Origin: Mycolicibacterium sphagni
GTDB lineage: Bacteria; Actinomycetota; Actinomycetes; Mycobacteriales; Mycobacteriaceae
Reading direction: 5' to 3'
Assembly: GCF_002250655.1 (NCBI RefSeq)
Contig: NZ_NOZR01000006.1
Span: 186,001 to 250,000 of the forward strand
Length of the DNA: 64,000 nucleotides
The translations under genes were made by a program, and so were the position numbers. The notes under the pieces were generated by a model. That model did no database searches. It saw only the letters and a list, made by a program, of their open reading frames with translations, and was not told where the DNA came from. Positions 1-7,951 of the stretch are shown here, one piece after another (the stretch's first letter is position 1; the number at the start of each line of letters is the position of its first letter).

Positions 1-2
1 AT

Positions 3-1211
3 TTGGTTCGCCAGCTGAATCGCTTTGCCCCACCGCGTGTTTCAGCAGTCGTCGTGGTGGTGATACTGCTGAGCCTGACGATCGCCATCCTCAACGGCGT
101 GGTGATCCGGGGCGGTATGAGCTTCCTCAACAGCACGTTCGCGTCAGCCAACGACGAGATGGATCCCGACAATCCGGCACCCACCAGCCCGCTCCTGTCG
201 GGCGGTCCCGGCTCGCTGGTCACGTGGGCTTCGTTGGGCCACCAGGGCCGTGTGTTCGTCTCCGGTGGACCCACCGTCGCGCAGCTCACGAAGTTCAACG
301 GCGCCCCCGCGATCGAGCCGATCCGGGCGTATGCGGGCAAGAACTCCGCCCCGAACATCAGGGCGACGGCCGAGCTCGCCGCGCGAGAACTGGAGCGCGA
401 GGGCGGGTTCAAGCGCAAAGTCATCGCCGTGGCGACCACGACGGGAACGGGCTGGATCAACGAAGCCGAGGCGTCCGCGCTGGAGTACATGTACAACGGC
501 GACACCGCGATCGTCAGCATGCAGTACTCGTTCCTGCCGAGCTGGCTGTCCTTCCTGGTGGACAAGGAGAACGCCCGCCAGGCCGGCCAGGCCCTGTTCG
601 AGGCGGTCGACGAACGGCTGCGCGCGATGCCCGAGGCGCAGCGGCCCAAGATCGTGGTGTTCGGCGAGAGCCTGGGTTCCTTCGGCGGTGAAGCGCCGTT
701 CCTGAGCCCGAACAACATCATCGCCCGCACGGACGGGGCGTTGTTCTCCGGGCCGACCTTCAACAACACGATGTGGAACGACGTCACGGTCAACCGCGAC
801 GAGGGCTCGCCGATGTGGCTACCGATCTTCGATCAAGGCCGCAACATCCGGCTCTCAGCACGGCCCGACAACCTGGACCGGCCGGACAAGCCGTGGGGTT
901 ATCCGCGCATCGTCTACCTGCAACACGCCTCCGACCCGATCGCGTGGTGGAACCCCGATCTGCTGTTCTCCGAACCGGATTGGCTGCGCGAGCCGCGCGG
1001 TTACGACGTGTCCCCCGACATGTACTGGACCCCGATCGTCACGTTCCTGCAGGTCTCCGCCGACATGGCGGTCGCCGTGGACGTGCCCGACGGCCACGGT
1101 CACCGTTATGTGCGTGATGTCGTCAACGCGTGGGCCGCGATCCTGCAGCCGCCGGGGTGGACGCCGGAGAAGACCGACCGGCTGCGCGGAATCGTCACTG
1201 CGCCGGAGTGA
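3..1211 (+). CDS. alpha/beta-hydrolase family membrane protein (Abhydrolase_9 type), 5' truncated
   Basis: The frame is open to the left edge, so the TTG at position 3 is only the first visible start and the true N-terminus lies outside the window. A hydrophobic segment at visible residues 15-36 is probably the last of the N-terminal membrane helices found in this family. The rest is a soluble catalytic domain with a GESLG nucleophile elbow (visible residues 221-225, Ser223) and a conserved GRVFVSGGPT stretch at about 82-91. The family is annotated as putative membrane-bound esterase/hydrolase; the substrate is unknown. The 3' end overlaps the convergent rhodanese gene by 17 bases. Confidence 0.8.
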   Translation: MVRQLNRFAPPRVSAVVVVVILLSLTIAILNGVVIRGGMSFLNSTFASANDEMDPDNPAPTSPLLSGGPGSLVTWASLGHQGRVFVSGGPTVAQLTKFNGAPAIEPIRAYAGKNSAPNIRATAELAARELEREGGFKRKVIAVATTTGTGWINEAEASALEYMYNGDTAIVSMQYSFLPSWLSFLVDKENARQAGQALFEAVDERLRAMPEAQRPKIVVFGESLGSFGGEAPFLSPNNIIARTDGALFSGPTFNNTMWNDVTVNRDEGSPMWLPIFDQGRNIRLSARPDNLDRPDKPWGYPRIVYLQHASDPIAWWNPDLLFSEPDWLREPRGYDVSPDMYWTPIVTFLQVSADMAVAVDVPDGHGHRYVRDVVNAWAAILQPPGWTPEKTDRLRGIVTAPE

Positions 1212-1596
1212 GCTCGCTCAGCTCGCCGAGCACACCGGCTTCGGCCAGCGCCTGATAGCCGCCGATGACGTCAGTAGCTCGGTGTAGCCCGAGGTCGTGC
1301 AGTGCGGCCGCGGCCAGGCTCGATGTGTAACCCTGCGAGCAGAGCAGCACCCATTCGACCTCGTCGTCTTTCGCCTGGGGCAGCCGCGCGTCGCTGGTCG
1401 GGTCGCAGCGCCACTCCAGCACGTTGCGCTCGATGACCAGGGCGGCCGGGGTTTGTCCTTCGGCGGCACGCTGGGCCGCCGGACGGATGTCGACGAGGAT
1501 GGCGCCGCGACGCAGCGCTGCCGGGACGTCGCGGGCCGCCAGCCGATGCAACCGCTCCCGGGCGTCGGCCAGGATGCGGTCGATTCGGCTGGTCAT
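1195..1596 (-). CDS. rhodanese-like domain protein
   Basis: This 133-residue, single-domain rhodanese has the active-site loop CSQGYTSS with the catalytic Cys86, and the typical early VDIRPAAQR segment. It probably transfers sulfane sulfur or handles persulfides. It starts 4 bases after the stop of the cysteine dioxygenase gene on the same strand, so the two are almost surely co-transcribed. The pairing fits sulfur amino-acid catabolism: the dioxygenase makes cysteine sulfinate and the rhodanese handles sulfur side products. The start ATG at 1596 is the first sensible one after the upstream stop. Confidence 0.88.
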   Translation of the reverse strand: MTSRIDRILADARERLHRLAARDVPAALRRGAILVDIRPAAQRAAEGQTPAALVIERNVLEWRCDPTSDARLPQAKDDEVEWVLLCSQGYTSSLAAAALHDLGLHRATDVIGGYQALAEAGVLGELSELTPAQ

Positions 1597-1600
1597 CGGA

Positions 1601-2161
1601 TCAGAATCCTTCAGGTTCGTCGGTCAGCGCGGTACGGGTGCGACGCAGCGTGTTGCGTTGGGTCACTTCGTAATACGACATTGCCGTCAGCGGCGGCGAA
1701 TAGGCGTGCACACTCAGCGTAGCCGTCGCGGGCGGGGCACTGACCGGAGCCCGCACCACATCGTGTACCCACCCGAGCGGGAACGCGGCCTGATCGCCGG
1801 CATCCAGGCGGCGGCGAAGCAGTCGTTCACCGTCCCAACGGTATTCGTGCAACGCACCGGAGAGCACCGTGAGTGCCCCCAGCGACCCGCAGTGATCGTG
1901 CAGCTCGGTGGTGTGGCCCGGCACCCAGCTGATCAGCCAGACGTCGAGCTCGTCGTCGGCATGCAAACGGGTGAACCACCGTTCGTCGGCCGGCGGACCG
2001 CCGGCCGGCAACAGGTCGTTGAATTGACCGCGCAACACCTCATCGGCGTATTTGTCGGTGGCGTGGAGCAGGTCGGGCAACCGCAATCGGGTTGGCGCCG
2101 AGACGGCTGGGGCGGTGGAGGGAAATGCGGCAAGGGAGAGGGCGGCGCCCGAGTACGGCAT
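1601..2161 (-). CDS. cysteine dioxygenase family protein
   Basis: The 186-residue cupin protein carries the metal-binding motif HDHCG (His88, His90) and a third histidine in GWVHDV (His133), the His triad that binds Fe(II) in cysteine dioxygenase type I. It would oxidise L-cysteine to cysteine sulfinate in the cytoplasm. The length matches bacterial members. It is the first gene of a two-gene operon with the rhodanese. The promoter must lie in the roughly 115-base gap shared with the divergent lpqV-like gene. Exact substrate (cysteine or a related thiol acid) cannot be settled from sequence. Confidence 0.86.
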   Translation of the reverse strand: MPYSGAALSLAAFPSTAPAVSAPTRLRLPDLLHATDKYADEVLRGQFNDLLPAGGPPADERWFTRLHADDELDVWLISWVPGHTTELHDHCGSLGALTVLSGALHEYRWDGERLLRRRLDAGDQAAFPLGWVHDVVRAPVSAPPATATLSVHAYSPPLTAMSYYEVTQRNTLRRTRTALTDEPEGF

Positions 2162-2277
2162 GACGAGGAACTTTCCGCGATGGAAGGGACGAATTTCGGG
2201 GGTCGGTTACGACCGACAACACTCCCGAGACCCGGTGCGCTCCGTCATGGCCGCCAGTGTTGCATAGATTTGAGTCC

Positions 2278-2709
2278 ATGCCCGGGTACCGATGTCGCTC
2301 CCTGTTCGCCGTCGCTGCGTGTGTCACGGGTCTCACCGCGTGCACATCGGGTGGCGGCGGGCACGGCACCTCCACCACGCCGGCGCCCCCGAGCGGAACC
2401 TCGCAGACGAGCGCAACGGCCACGCCGTCGGGCACGATCGGGACATCCCCCGGCGGTGTAACCACGCGTATTGACGTGCCCGCAGAATCGACCGAAGAAC
2501 AATATGCGCAGGCCTGCATGGCCACCAAGAAGTGGATGGAAGCCAAGGGCGGCGATCCGACAACCTTGGTCGAGCCGTTCCTCAAGGACCTGCAGAGCAA
2601 CGCAGCGCCCGGTCCAGCGACGTTTAACAGCACCTGGGGCCAGTTGTCGGCCGCGCAGCAGGCAGCGGTGATCGTCGCGGTGAAGGCGGCCGCCGAGGGC
2701 GGGTGCTGA
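2278..2709 (+). CDS. lpqV: LpqV family lipoprotein
   Basis: The ATG at 2278 opens a classic lipoprotein signal: a short basic start, a hydrophobic core, then the lipobox LTAC with the lipidated Cys22. A Gly/Ser/Thr/Pro-rich linker leads into a conserved C-terminal part containing VTTRIDVPAESTEEQYAQAC and an AAQQAAVIVAVKAAAE helix. From memory this matches mycobacterial LpqV. A GTG seven codons upstream (2257) would place extra residues before the signal and is less likely. Function is unknown; the protein should sit on the outer face of the plasma membrane. Confidence 0.8.
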   Translation: MPGYRCRSLFAVAACVTGLTACTSGGGGHGTSTTPAPPSGTSQTSATATPSGTIGTSPGGVTTRIDVPAESTEEQYAQACMATKKWMEAKGGDPTTLVEPFLKDLQSNAAPGPATFNSTWGQLSAAQQAAVIVAVKAAAEGGC

Positions 2710-2733
2710 GCCCTTCCAATCACGGGTAGCAAA

Positions 2734-2755
2734 AATCACCCCAGGAGAGGTGATT
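2734..2755 (+). terminator. weak hairpin after lpqV
   Basis: AATCACC and GGTGATT form a 7-bp stem around an 8-base loop, 25 bases after the lpqV stop. There is no T tract on the + strand, so it is only a possible terminator. Confidence 0.3.
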
Positions 2756-2877
2756 CCTGCCAGCCATCGCCCTGTTCCTGCCAATGGAATTATTTGCCTG
2801 ACCTCGCGGTTTACACACTTGTAATCGGCTCGGGACGCCGGGCCAGCAAGAGGAAACAAGAAGAAGAGGCAATAGAC

Positions 2878-3063
2878 ATGACCAAGTACGCAGTCGCCGG
2901 CCTGGTGGGCTCTGCGATGAGCGCGCTCGTCATCGGCTTGGCCGCCCCGGCGGCCGCCGCCCCTAGCGGGTCCGGTGACGCCCGCAACACCACATTCGAT
3001 TCGCTGGGATACACGGTGGGCAGCGACAAGCTGGGCAGCATCGACTCGGTCCAGCGCGACTAA
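2878..3063 (+). CDS. small secreted protein (61 aa), unknown function
   Basis: The ATG at 2878 gives a 61-residue protein with a clear Sec signal peptide (residues 1 to about 27, ending in AAPAAAAPS) and a mature part of only about 34 residues. The mature end contains SLGYTVGSDKLG, which resembles the SQGYTVNIDRLG segment of the small exported protein at 11458-11772. This suggests a shortened member of the same exported family. A perfect 13-bp hairpin follows 28 bases after the stop, which supports an independent small gene. A longer in-frame start at 2794 would put charged residues before the signal and is rejected. Confidence 0.65.
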   Translation: MTKYAVAGLVGSAMSALVIGLAAPAAAAPSGSGDARNTTFDSLGYTVGSDKLGSIDSVQRD

Positions 3064-3091
3064 CCGGGGCGCGACGACGCGTCCCCTGAGG

Positions 3092-3121
3092 AAATGGGCA
3101 CCCCGCGAGGGGTGCCCATTT
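3092..3121 (+). terminator. perfect 13-bp hairpin with GCGA tetraloop
   Basis: AAATGGGCACCCC (3092-3104) and GGGGTGCCCATTT (3109-3121) pair perfectly around a four-base GCGA loop, a GNRA-type loop. The right arm ends in a short T run. It follows the 61-aa secreted protein and precedes the patatin gene by 36 bases, so it should act as an intrinsic terminator. Confidence 0.75.
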
Positions 3122-3157
3122 TCGTCCCTACCTGAAGAGGGTGAGCAGAATGGAGTG

Positions 3158-4195
3158 ATGGCCGGACAATCCCCCGCTGGGCGGGTCGCACTGGCGCTCG
3201 GCAGTGGCGGCGCGCGGGGGTATGCGCACATCGGCGTGATCGACGAACTGCAGCGCCGCGGCTACGACATCATCGGCATCGCCGGCTCGTCGATGGGAGC
3301 GTTGGTCGGCGGCCTGCATGCTGCCGGGGCGTTGGATGAATTCTCCGACTGGGCACAGACTTTGACGCAGCGCGCGGTCCTGCGACTGCTGGATCCGTCC
3401 ATCGCGGCGGCCGGTGTGCTGCGGGCCGAGAAGATCCTCGACACAGTGCGCGACATGCTGGGCGAGGCCACTATCGAAACGTTGCCGATCCCGTATACGG
3501 CGGTGGCCACTGACCTGATCGCGGGCAAGTCGGTGTGGCTGCAGCGTGGGCCGGTCGACGCCGCGATCCGCGCCTCGATCGCCATCCCCGGCGTCATCGC
3601 CCCGCACGTGCTCGACGGCAGACTGCTGGCCGACGGCGGCATCCTCGATCCACTGCCTCTGGCGCCGATCGCTGCGGTCAACGCCGACGTGACCATCGCC
3701 GTCAGCCTGTCCGGCCCCGACCCCGGTCCTGGTCCCGACCCCGATCCCGCTCCCGACGGCAGCGCGGACGCCGCCGACGACGACGCCGGCGCCACCGGTG
3801 AATGGCTCGGCCGGCTGCTGCGCAGTACGTCGGCACTGTTGGACACCAACGCCGCACGCTCGATCCTGGACACACCGGCGGCCCGCTCGATGCTCAGCCG
3901 GTTCGGCACCGGTTCGGATTCCGAGGAGGCCGACGACGCGGAGCAGATCCCCAAGCTCGGCAGCTTCGCGGTGATGAACCGCACCATCGACATCGCGCAG
4001 GCCGCCCTGGCCCGCCATCAGATGGCGGCCTACCCGCCCGACCTGCTCATCGAGATACCCCGAACCGCCTGTCGCAGCTTGGATTTCCACCGCGCCGCCG
4101 AGATCATCGACGTCGGCCGCGAGCTCGCCGCCAAGGCCTTGGACGGCTACCGCAACACCGGCCCGGGGATCATCATCACGCCAGAAACTCCGTAA
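3158..4195 (+). CDS. patatin-like phospholipase
   Basis: Counting from ATG 3158 (a GTG codon directly precedes it), the 345-residue protein shows the patatin hallmarks in order: the glycine-rich oxyanion loop GSGGARG (15-21), the nucleophile elbow GSSMG (43-47, Ser45) and the catalytic aspartate in ADGG (Asp159). It should be a Ser-Asp dyad lipid acyl hydrolase of the RssA/patatin group. An Asp/Pro-rich low-complexity insert of roughly 35 residues follows the catalytic core. There is no signal peptide. The last 20 bases overlap the tail of a second, convergent patatin gene. Confidence 0.85.
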   Translation: MAGQSPAGRVALALGSGGARGYAHIGVIDELQRRGYDIIGIAGSSMGALVGGLHAAGALDEFSDWAQTLTQRAVLRLLDPSIAAAGVLRAEKILDTVRDMLGEATIETLPIPYTAVATDLIAGKSVWLQRGPVDAAIRASIAIPGVIAPHVLDGRLLADGGILDPLPLAPIAAVNADVTIAVSLSGPDPGPGPDPDPAPDGSADAADDDAGATGEWLGRLLRSTSALLDTNAARSILDTPAARSMLSRFGTGSDSEEADDAEQIPKLGSFAVMNRTIDIAQAALARHQMAAYPPDLLIEIPRTACRSLDFHRAAEIIDVGRELAAKALDGYRNTGPGIIITPETP

Positions 4196-5027
4196 CCGCC
4201 GCCGCTACCCGGCGGCCTTGTTCGCGCCCGGCCAGCGCCGAAGGCACTCGGCAGCGCGGGTCGAGCAAGTTGGGGCCGAACGCCGCCAGCGATGCGTCGT
4301 CGGCGAAAACGGCGAAGGTCCGCGCACCGAACGCAGCGATCTCGGCCGCGGTGCCGCTGCTGAACGGGGACGGGGTGGATTCACTCGCGGGCACAAGCAC
4401 TACGGCCGTGGCGCAGTCGGCCGCCACTGCGGTGTGGACCGAACTGCTGACGCCGCCGTCCATGTAGCGCCGGCCGCCGATGGTCACCGGTGGCCAGGTG
4501 CCCGGCACCGCGCAGCTGGCGGCCACCGCATCGACCAACTCCACCCCGGACGAGGAGTCGAACACCGCCAGTTCTCCGGTCGCGGTGTCGATCGCGGTGA
4601 TTCGCAGATCTTGGGCCGGCCAGGTGTGTGCGGGCAGCCGCGCTTCGATGACCTTGCGGCGGGCCGACTCGTCGACGGTCGGCGTGGTCAGCGCGATGGC
4701 GCCGATCCGCTGCAGTTTGTCGATCAGGTCACCGGGCTGCTGGCCGGCCTCGAGGAACAGGGCGACAACAGCGTCGACGTCGATGTCGGGGTTGATCTCA
4801 GTGGAAATGTCTCCGGTCTGGCGCTCGAACAGCTGCTCCAAGGACAGCGGACTGCTGATCTGCGCGGCGACGGTGGAGCCGGCCGAGGTACCGACCAGGA
4901 CGTCGGAGTTCACCAGAGCCTGAGCGGTGTCCGGTGCTTCGTCGGCGATCCCGCGCAGGATGCCGGTCTCCCAGCCGATTCCGGCGAGGCCGCCGCCGGC
5001 CAGGATCAGGGCACGTTTCGTCGTCAC
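4176..5027 (-). CDS. patatin-like phospholipase
   Basis: This second patatin, 283 residues, has the glycine-rich loop AGGGLAGIGW (10-19), GTSAG (46-50, Ser48) and DGG (Asp190), so all catalytic elements are present. The oxyanion loop lacks the arginine of the neighbour (GGGLAG against GSGGARG), so the two belong to different subfamilies and are not a recent tandem copy. It runs toward the first patatin and shares 20 bases with it at the 3' ends. Cytoplasmic by sequence; the substrate is unknown. Confidence 0.85.
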   Translation of the reverse strand: MTTKRALILAGGGLAGIGWETGILRGIADEAPDTAQALVNSDVLVGTSAGSTVAAQISSPLSLEQLFERQTGDISTEINPDIDVDAVVALFLEAGQQPGDLIDKLQRIGAIALTTPTVDESARRKVIEARLPAHTWPAQDLRITAIDTATGELAVFDSSSGVELVDAVAASCAVPGTWPPVTIGGRRYMDGGVSSSVHTAVAADCATAVVLVPASESTPSPFSSGTAAEIAAFGARTFAVFADDASLAAFGPNLLDPRCRVPSALAGREQGRRVAAAVTEFLA

Positions 5028-5077
5028 AGCGTGCGAGTCTGCCAGGTGGGCTGTAAGTGCTTATCGCCGAGGTTCGT

Positions 5078-6313
5078 TCAGCGAGATTTGGCACGCCAGA
5101 CGTCGCGCCAGGCCTTCTCGTCAGCGGACTGCAGCTCGAGCACCCGGTATCCGACGTCAAGGTACTCGGGGCGCACGATAGCGCTGCCTAGGCTCTGCGG
5201 GACCAACCCTTGTGCGACAAGCGAATCGGGGTTCAGCGAAACCTGCGGCGGCTGGTACCCGATCTGCCGGAAATTCTGCTTGGCGACCTCGGAGTCGAGC
5301 ATGTGGTCGAGAAAGAGATGCCCCAGCACCGGATTCTTGCCGCCGCGCAGTACGACGACGAGGTCGTTGTCTATCAGTCCTTTACCGTCGGAAGGGAACC
5401 AATATCGCAAGAGATCGGGGCCGGCTCCCTGCGGCAGGTAGTTGGCCGCATTGATGATGTCGCCGGACCACATCTGCGACAAGCCGATCAGGCCGGCAGG
5501 CAGGTCGCTGTACATAGTGGCAGTGAACTTCGGCGATGTCGCGGCCACGAGCGCGGTGAGCTGCTCGCCGACCTTCTTCAGGTCATCGGCCGAGGATGTG
5601 TTGACGTCGGTGATGCCGAGCTTGAGCAGCACCATGGCCATCGCGGTGTGCCAGTCATCGATGATGGCAGTCTTGTTCTTGTAGGCCGGATCCCACAGTG
5701 CCGCATAGGGATTTTTCAGTGCACCGATATCGGCGGGCACTTGATCGACACGCCATCCGATACCGGTGGTGTAGACGGTGTAGGGCACCGTGTACCGCCA
5801 CTCCTGGTCGTACCAGGGGTTGGCGAAAAACGGCCACACGTTCGCAATGTTGGGGATGTAACTGTGATTGAGAGGACGGACCAAGCCATCGGTGACCAGT
5901 CGGCCGATCTGGTCATAGCCCGGGAAGTAGACGTCATAGTCGACGTTGCCTGCGCCGATCTTGATGATGGCGTCGTCGGTGTCGTTGAACTCCGTCACCT
6001 GCACCGTGGTCGAGTACTTGTTCTCGAACGACCGGATTGCATCAGGTGCGATGTAATCGGCGAAGCAGTAGAGGTGCAGCGTGGCACCCTTCTCGGGAGC
6101 CATCCCGTCGCCGATCGGTTCGTTGTCACCCGCGATATCCCACTTCACCGGGTCCTGTGGGGAAGGGATCTTTCGGACTGACGCCGAACTCGACTGTCCC
6201 CCTTCGGAACACGCGTCGAACAGCGCCACAAAGGCGGGAGTGCCCATGGCCAGTACAGCCGCCCGCTGAAGAAATCGTCGGCGATTCGACCGTGGCCCTG
6301 CTAGCGCTGACAT
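5078..6313 (-). CDS. extracellular solute-binding lipoprotein, spermidine/putrescine type (PotD-like)
   Basis: The 411-residue protein begins with a Tat-type motif (RSNRRRFLQ, residues 8-16) followed by a hydrophobic stretch and the lipobox FDAC (Cys35), so it is an exported, lipid-anchored protein. The mature part has the PotD/PotF fold signatures: LHLYCFADYIAPDAI near the start, the PYTVYTTGIGWR segment and a WSGDI motif. It should deliver a polyamine or similar amine to an ABC permease. No permease or ATPase gene lies next to it, so its transporter partner must be encoded elsewhere. The following gene on the same strand is an unrelated SRPBCC protein. Confidence 0.82.
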   Translation of the reverse strand: MSALAGPRSNRRRFLQRAAVLAMGTPAFVALFDACSEGGQSSSASVRKIPSPQDPVKWDIAGDNEPIGDGMAPEKGATLHLYCFADYIAPDAIRSFENKYSTTVQVTEFNDTDDAIIKIGAGNVDYDVYFPGYDQIGRLVTDGLVRPLNHSYIPNIANVWPFFANPWYDQEWRYTVPYTVYTTGIGWRVDQVPADIGALKNPYAALWDPAYKNKTAIIDDWHTAMAMVLLKLGITDVNTSSADDLKKVGEQLTALVAATSPKFTATMYSDLPAGLIGLSQMWSGDIINAANYLPQGAGPDLLRYWFPSDGKGLIDNDLVVVLRGGKNPVLGHLFLDHMLDSEVAKQNFRQIGYQPPQVSLNPDSLVAQGLVPQSLGSAIVRPEYLDVGYRVLELQSADEKAWRDVWRAKSR

Positions 6314-6320
6314 CCGGGCC

Positions 6321-6794
6321 TCAGCGCAGCAGGTAGTCCGACAAGGTCCCCAACGCCTGATTGGCGTAGCCGCGCCAGATTCGAGCGAACACCGGCAACG
6401 CCGGGGCGGTCAATCCCGATTTCGGGTACAGGACCCATTGCCATCTGACCTTGGTTCCGGTGCCGTGCGGGGTGAATTCCCAGAGCCCCTCGACGTGGTC
6501 GATCAACGGCGACATGGCGCCCCGGACATCAGTGAGGGCGTAGCCGAAAGCATTCGGGGCGTCGACGCGGGTCAGCTTCTCCCGCATACCGCCACCGCCG
6601 ACCAGAGTGACGGTGCGGGTCTGCCCTTCGGTGGACCATTCACCGGTTTGGTCGTGCACGGCCTTGATCGGCGGAATCGGTCCGTACCAGCGGTTGAACA
6701 AGCTGGGCAGCGGCATCGGCAACGTCTTGGCGAAAGCATCCTGGACCCCCACGGGAATTGCGCGGGACTGCTCGACGACGACGGGGTGGCCCAT
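6321..6794 (-). CDS. SRPBCC (START-like) family protein
   Basis: This 157-residue protein has the shape of a polyketide-cyclase/SRPBCC ligand-binding fold: a VVEQSRAIPVGVQDAF opening strand and helix, central antiparallel strands and a long C-terminal helix. Members bind hydrophobic ligands. It starts 15 bases after the DapB-like oxidoreductase gene and ends 7 bases before the binding-protein gene, so it is probably in an operon with the oxidoreductase under the KstR-like site. The ligand is unknown. Confidence 0.75.
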   Translation of the reverse strand: MGHPVVVEQSRAIPVGVQDAFAKTLPMPLPSLFNRWYGPIPPIKAVHDQTGEWSTEGQTRTVTLVGGGGMREKLTRVDAPNAFGYALTDVRGAMSPLIDHVEGLWEFTPHGTGTKVRWQWVLYPKSGLTAPALPVFARIWRGYANQALGTLSDYLLR

Positions 6795-6809
6795 GTGGGG
6801 AAATGATAG

Positions 6810-7868
6810 TCAGCGTGCGAGTTGTGGTGCTGCCCGTCCGGTGATGAGCGGCAGGTCGAAGAAGGTGGCGATGCCCGGTTCGGCGGCGCACGTCGCGGGG
6901 ACGGTGTTGACGCAGTGCGCAGCGGTGGCCACGACGCCCGGGTTGCTCACCAACCCTTCCTCGACGCTTTCCGGCTGCCAGCCCTTGACCGTGACGAAGG
7001 TGTTGGGGTTGCCCTTCACTTCCATCTCGTAGCGCTCCCCCGCCGGGCCGAAAGACCATGCGGGATCGAGGTTTTCCTCACCCATAAGCCAGTTGACGGT
7101 GATGCGGACGACGATGGTGTTGGTCACCACGGCATCCCAGTGGAACCGACGGCCGGCGACCTGACCGGGTTCGATCACCCCCATCGGTGAGTCGATCGGT
7201 GCGGTCGCGACGGCCACCTCCTGCGAGGTGCGGATCTGGGGTTCTGCGGCGAATCCCAGGCGGTCGACGATCAGCCGAACCGATTGGAAGAAGCCGCCGT
7301 TGAGCAGCTTTTGCATAGGCCCGGTCAGCGCGCTCTCCGGAGTGCCACCGAAACCCATCACGTGTCGCAGGACGTCGGGTGCGCCGTAGGTGCGCAGGTC
7401 GGAGTATTCCTCGGCCCGCACGTAGGTCACTCCGGTGGACATCACCGACAGCAGCAGCGGGAACAGTTCGGTGGCCGCACCCGGCCCGATCCCCGCACCG
7501 TGCAAAGTGACGTTGCCCTCGCGGGCCGCAGCTTCCAGCGGCGCGGCTTCAGATTCGCTGGGGTAGAACCAGCCGACCGGACTGACGACATTCTTGCCCG
7601 AGCGCAGCAGTGCGGTCACCTCGTCGACGTTGGGCAGCAGCGGTGCGTAGATCACCGCGTCGGCGTCCAACGCGAGGATGTCGTCGAGGCTGTTGGTCGC
7701 AGTCACGCCCAGCGGTTCGGTGCCGATGATCTCACCGACGTCCTTGCCTGCCTTGCCCTTGGAATGCACCCAGCAGCCGGCCAGTTCGAGATCAGGATGT
7801 TCCAGCACACCCTTGATCGCCGCCACACCGACCGAGCCGGTTGCCCACTGCACGACCCGCAACGCCAT
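6810..7868 (-). CDS. DapB-like NAD(P)-dependent oxidoreductase
   Basis: The 352-residue protein opens with a Rossmann fold (RVVQWATGSVGVAAIKGVLE, residues 4-23) like the N-domain of dihydrodipicolinate reductase, but the C-terminal half differs from DapB. Mycobacterial relatives are annotated as amine dehydrogenase-like or dihydrodipicolinate reductase-like proteins, often beside lipid-degrading genes. The ATG has a good GGAGG site 8 bases upstream. The gene is divergent from ltp1, and a KstR-type palindrome lies 20 bases in front of its start. A redox step in sterol or lipid side-chain metabolism is an inference from that context. Confidence 0.75.
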   Translation of the reverse strand: MALRVVQWATGSVGVAAIKGVLEHPDLELAGCWVHSKGKAGKDVGEIIGTEPLGVTATNSLDDILALDADAVIYAPLLPNVDEVTALLRSGKNVVSPVGWFYPSESEAAPLEAAAREGNVTLHGAGIGPGAATELFPLLLSVMSTGVTYVRAEEYSDLRTYGAPDVLRHVMGFGGTPESALTGPMQKLLNGGFFQSVRLIVDRLGFAAEPQIRTSQEVAVATAPIDSPMGVIEPGQVAGRRFHWDAVVTNTIVVRITVNWLMGEENLDPAWSFGPAGERYEMEVKGNPNTFVTVKGWQPESVEEGLVSNPGVVATAAHCVNTVPATCAAEPGIATFFDLPLITGRAAPQLAR

Positions 7869-7888
7869 TGCTGCACCTCCGTGGCAAA

Positions 7889-7904
7889 CTAGAACAGGTT
7901 CTAG
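7889..7904. promoter_or_regulatory. KstR-type operator between the DapB-like gene and ltp1
   Basis: CTAGAAC-AG-GTTCTAG has perfect 7-bp inverted arms and fits the published KstR consensus TNNAACNNGTTNNA exactly at 7890-7903. It lies 20 bases before the minus-strand start and about 47 before the plus-strand start, with a TACACT -10-like element at 7911-7916. Both divergent genes are plausible targets. Confidence 0.65.
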
Positions 7905-7951
7905 GCGGCTTACACTAGCCGGATCGTCAGCGTGGACGGAAGGATATGACC

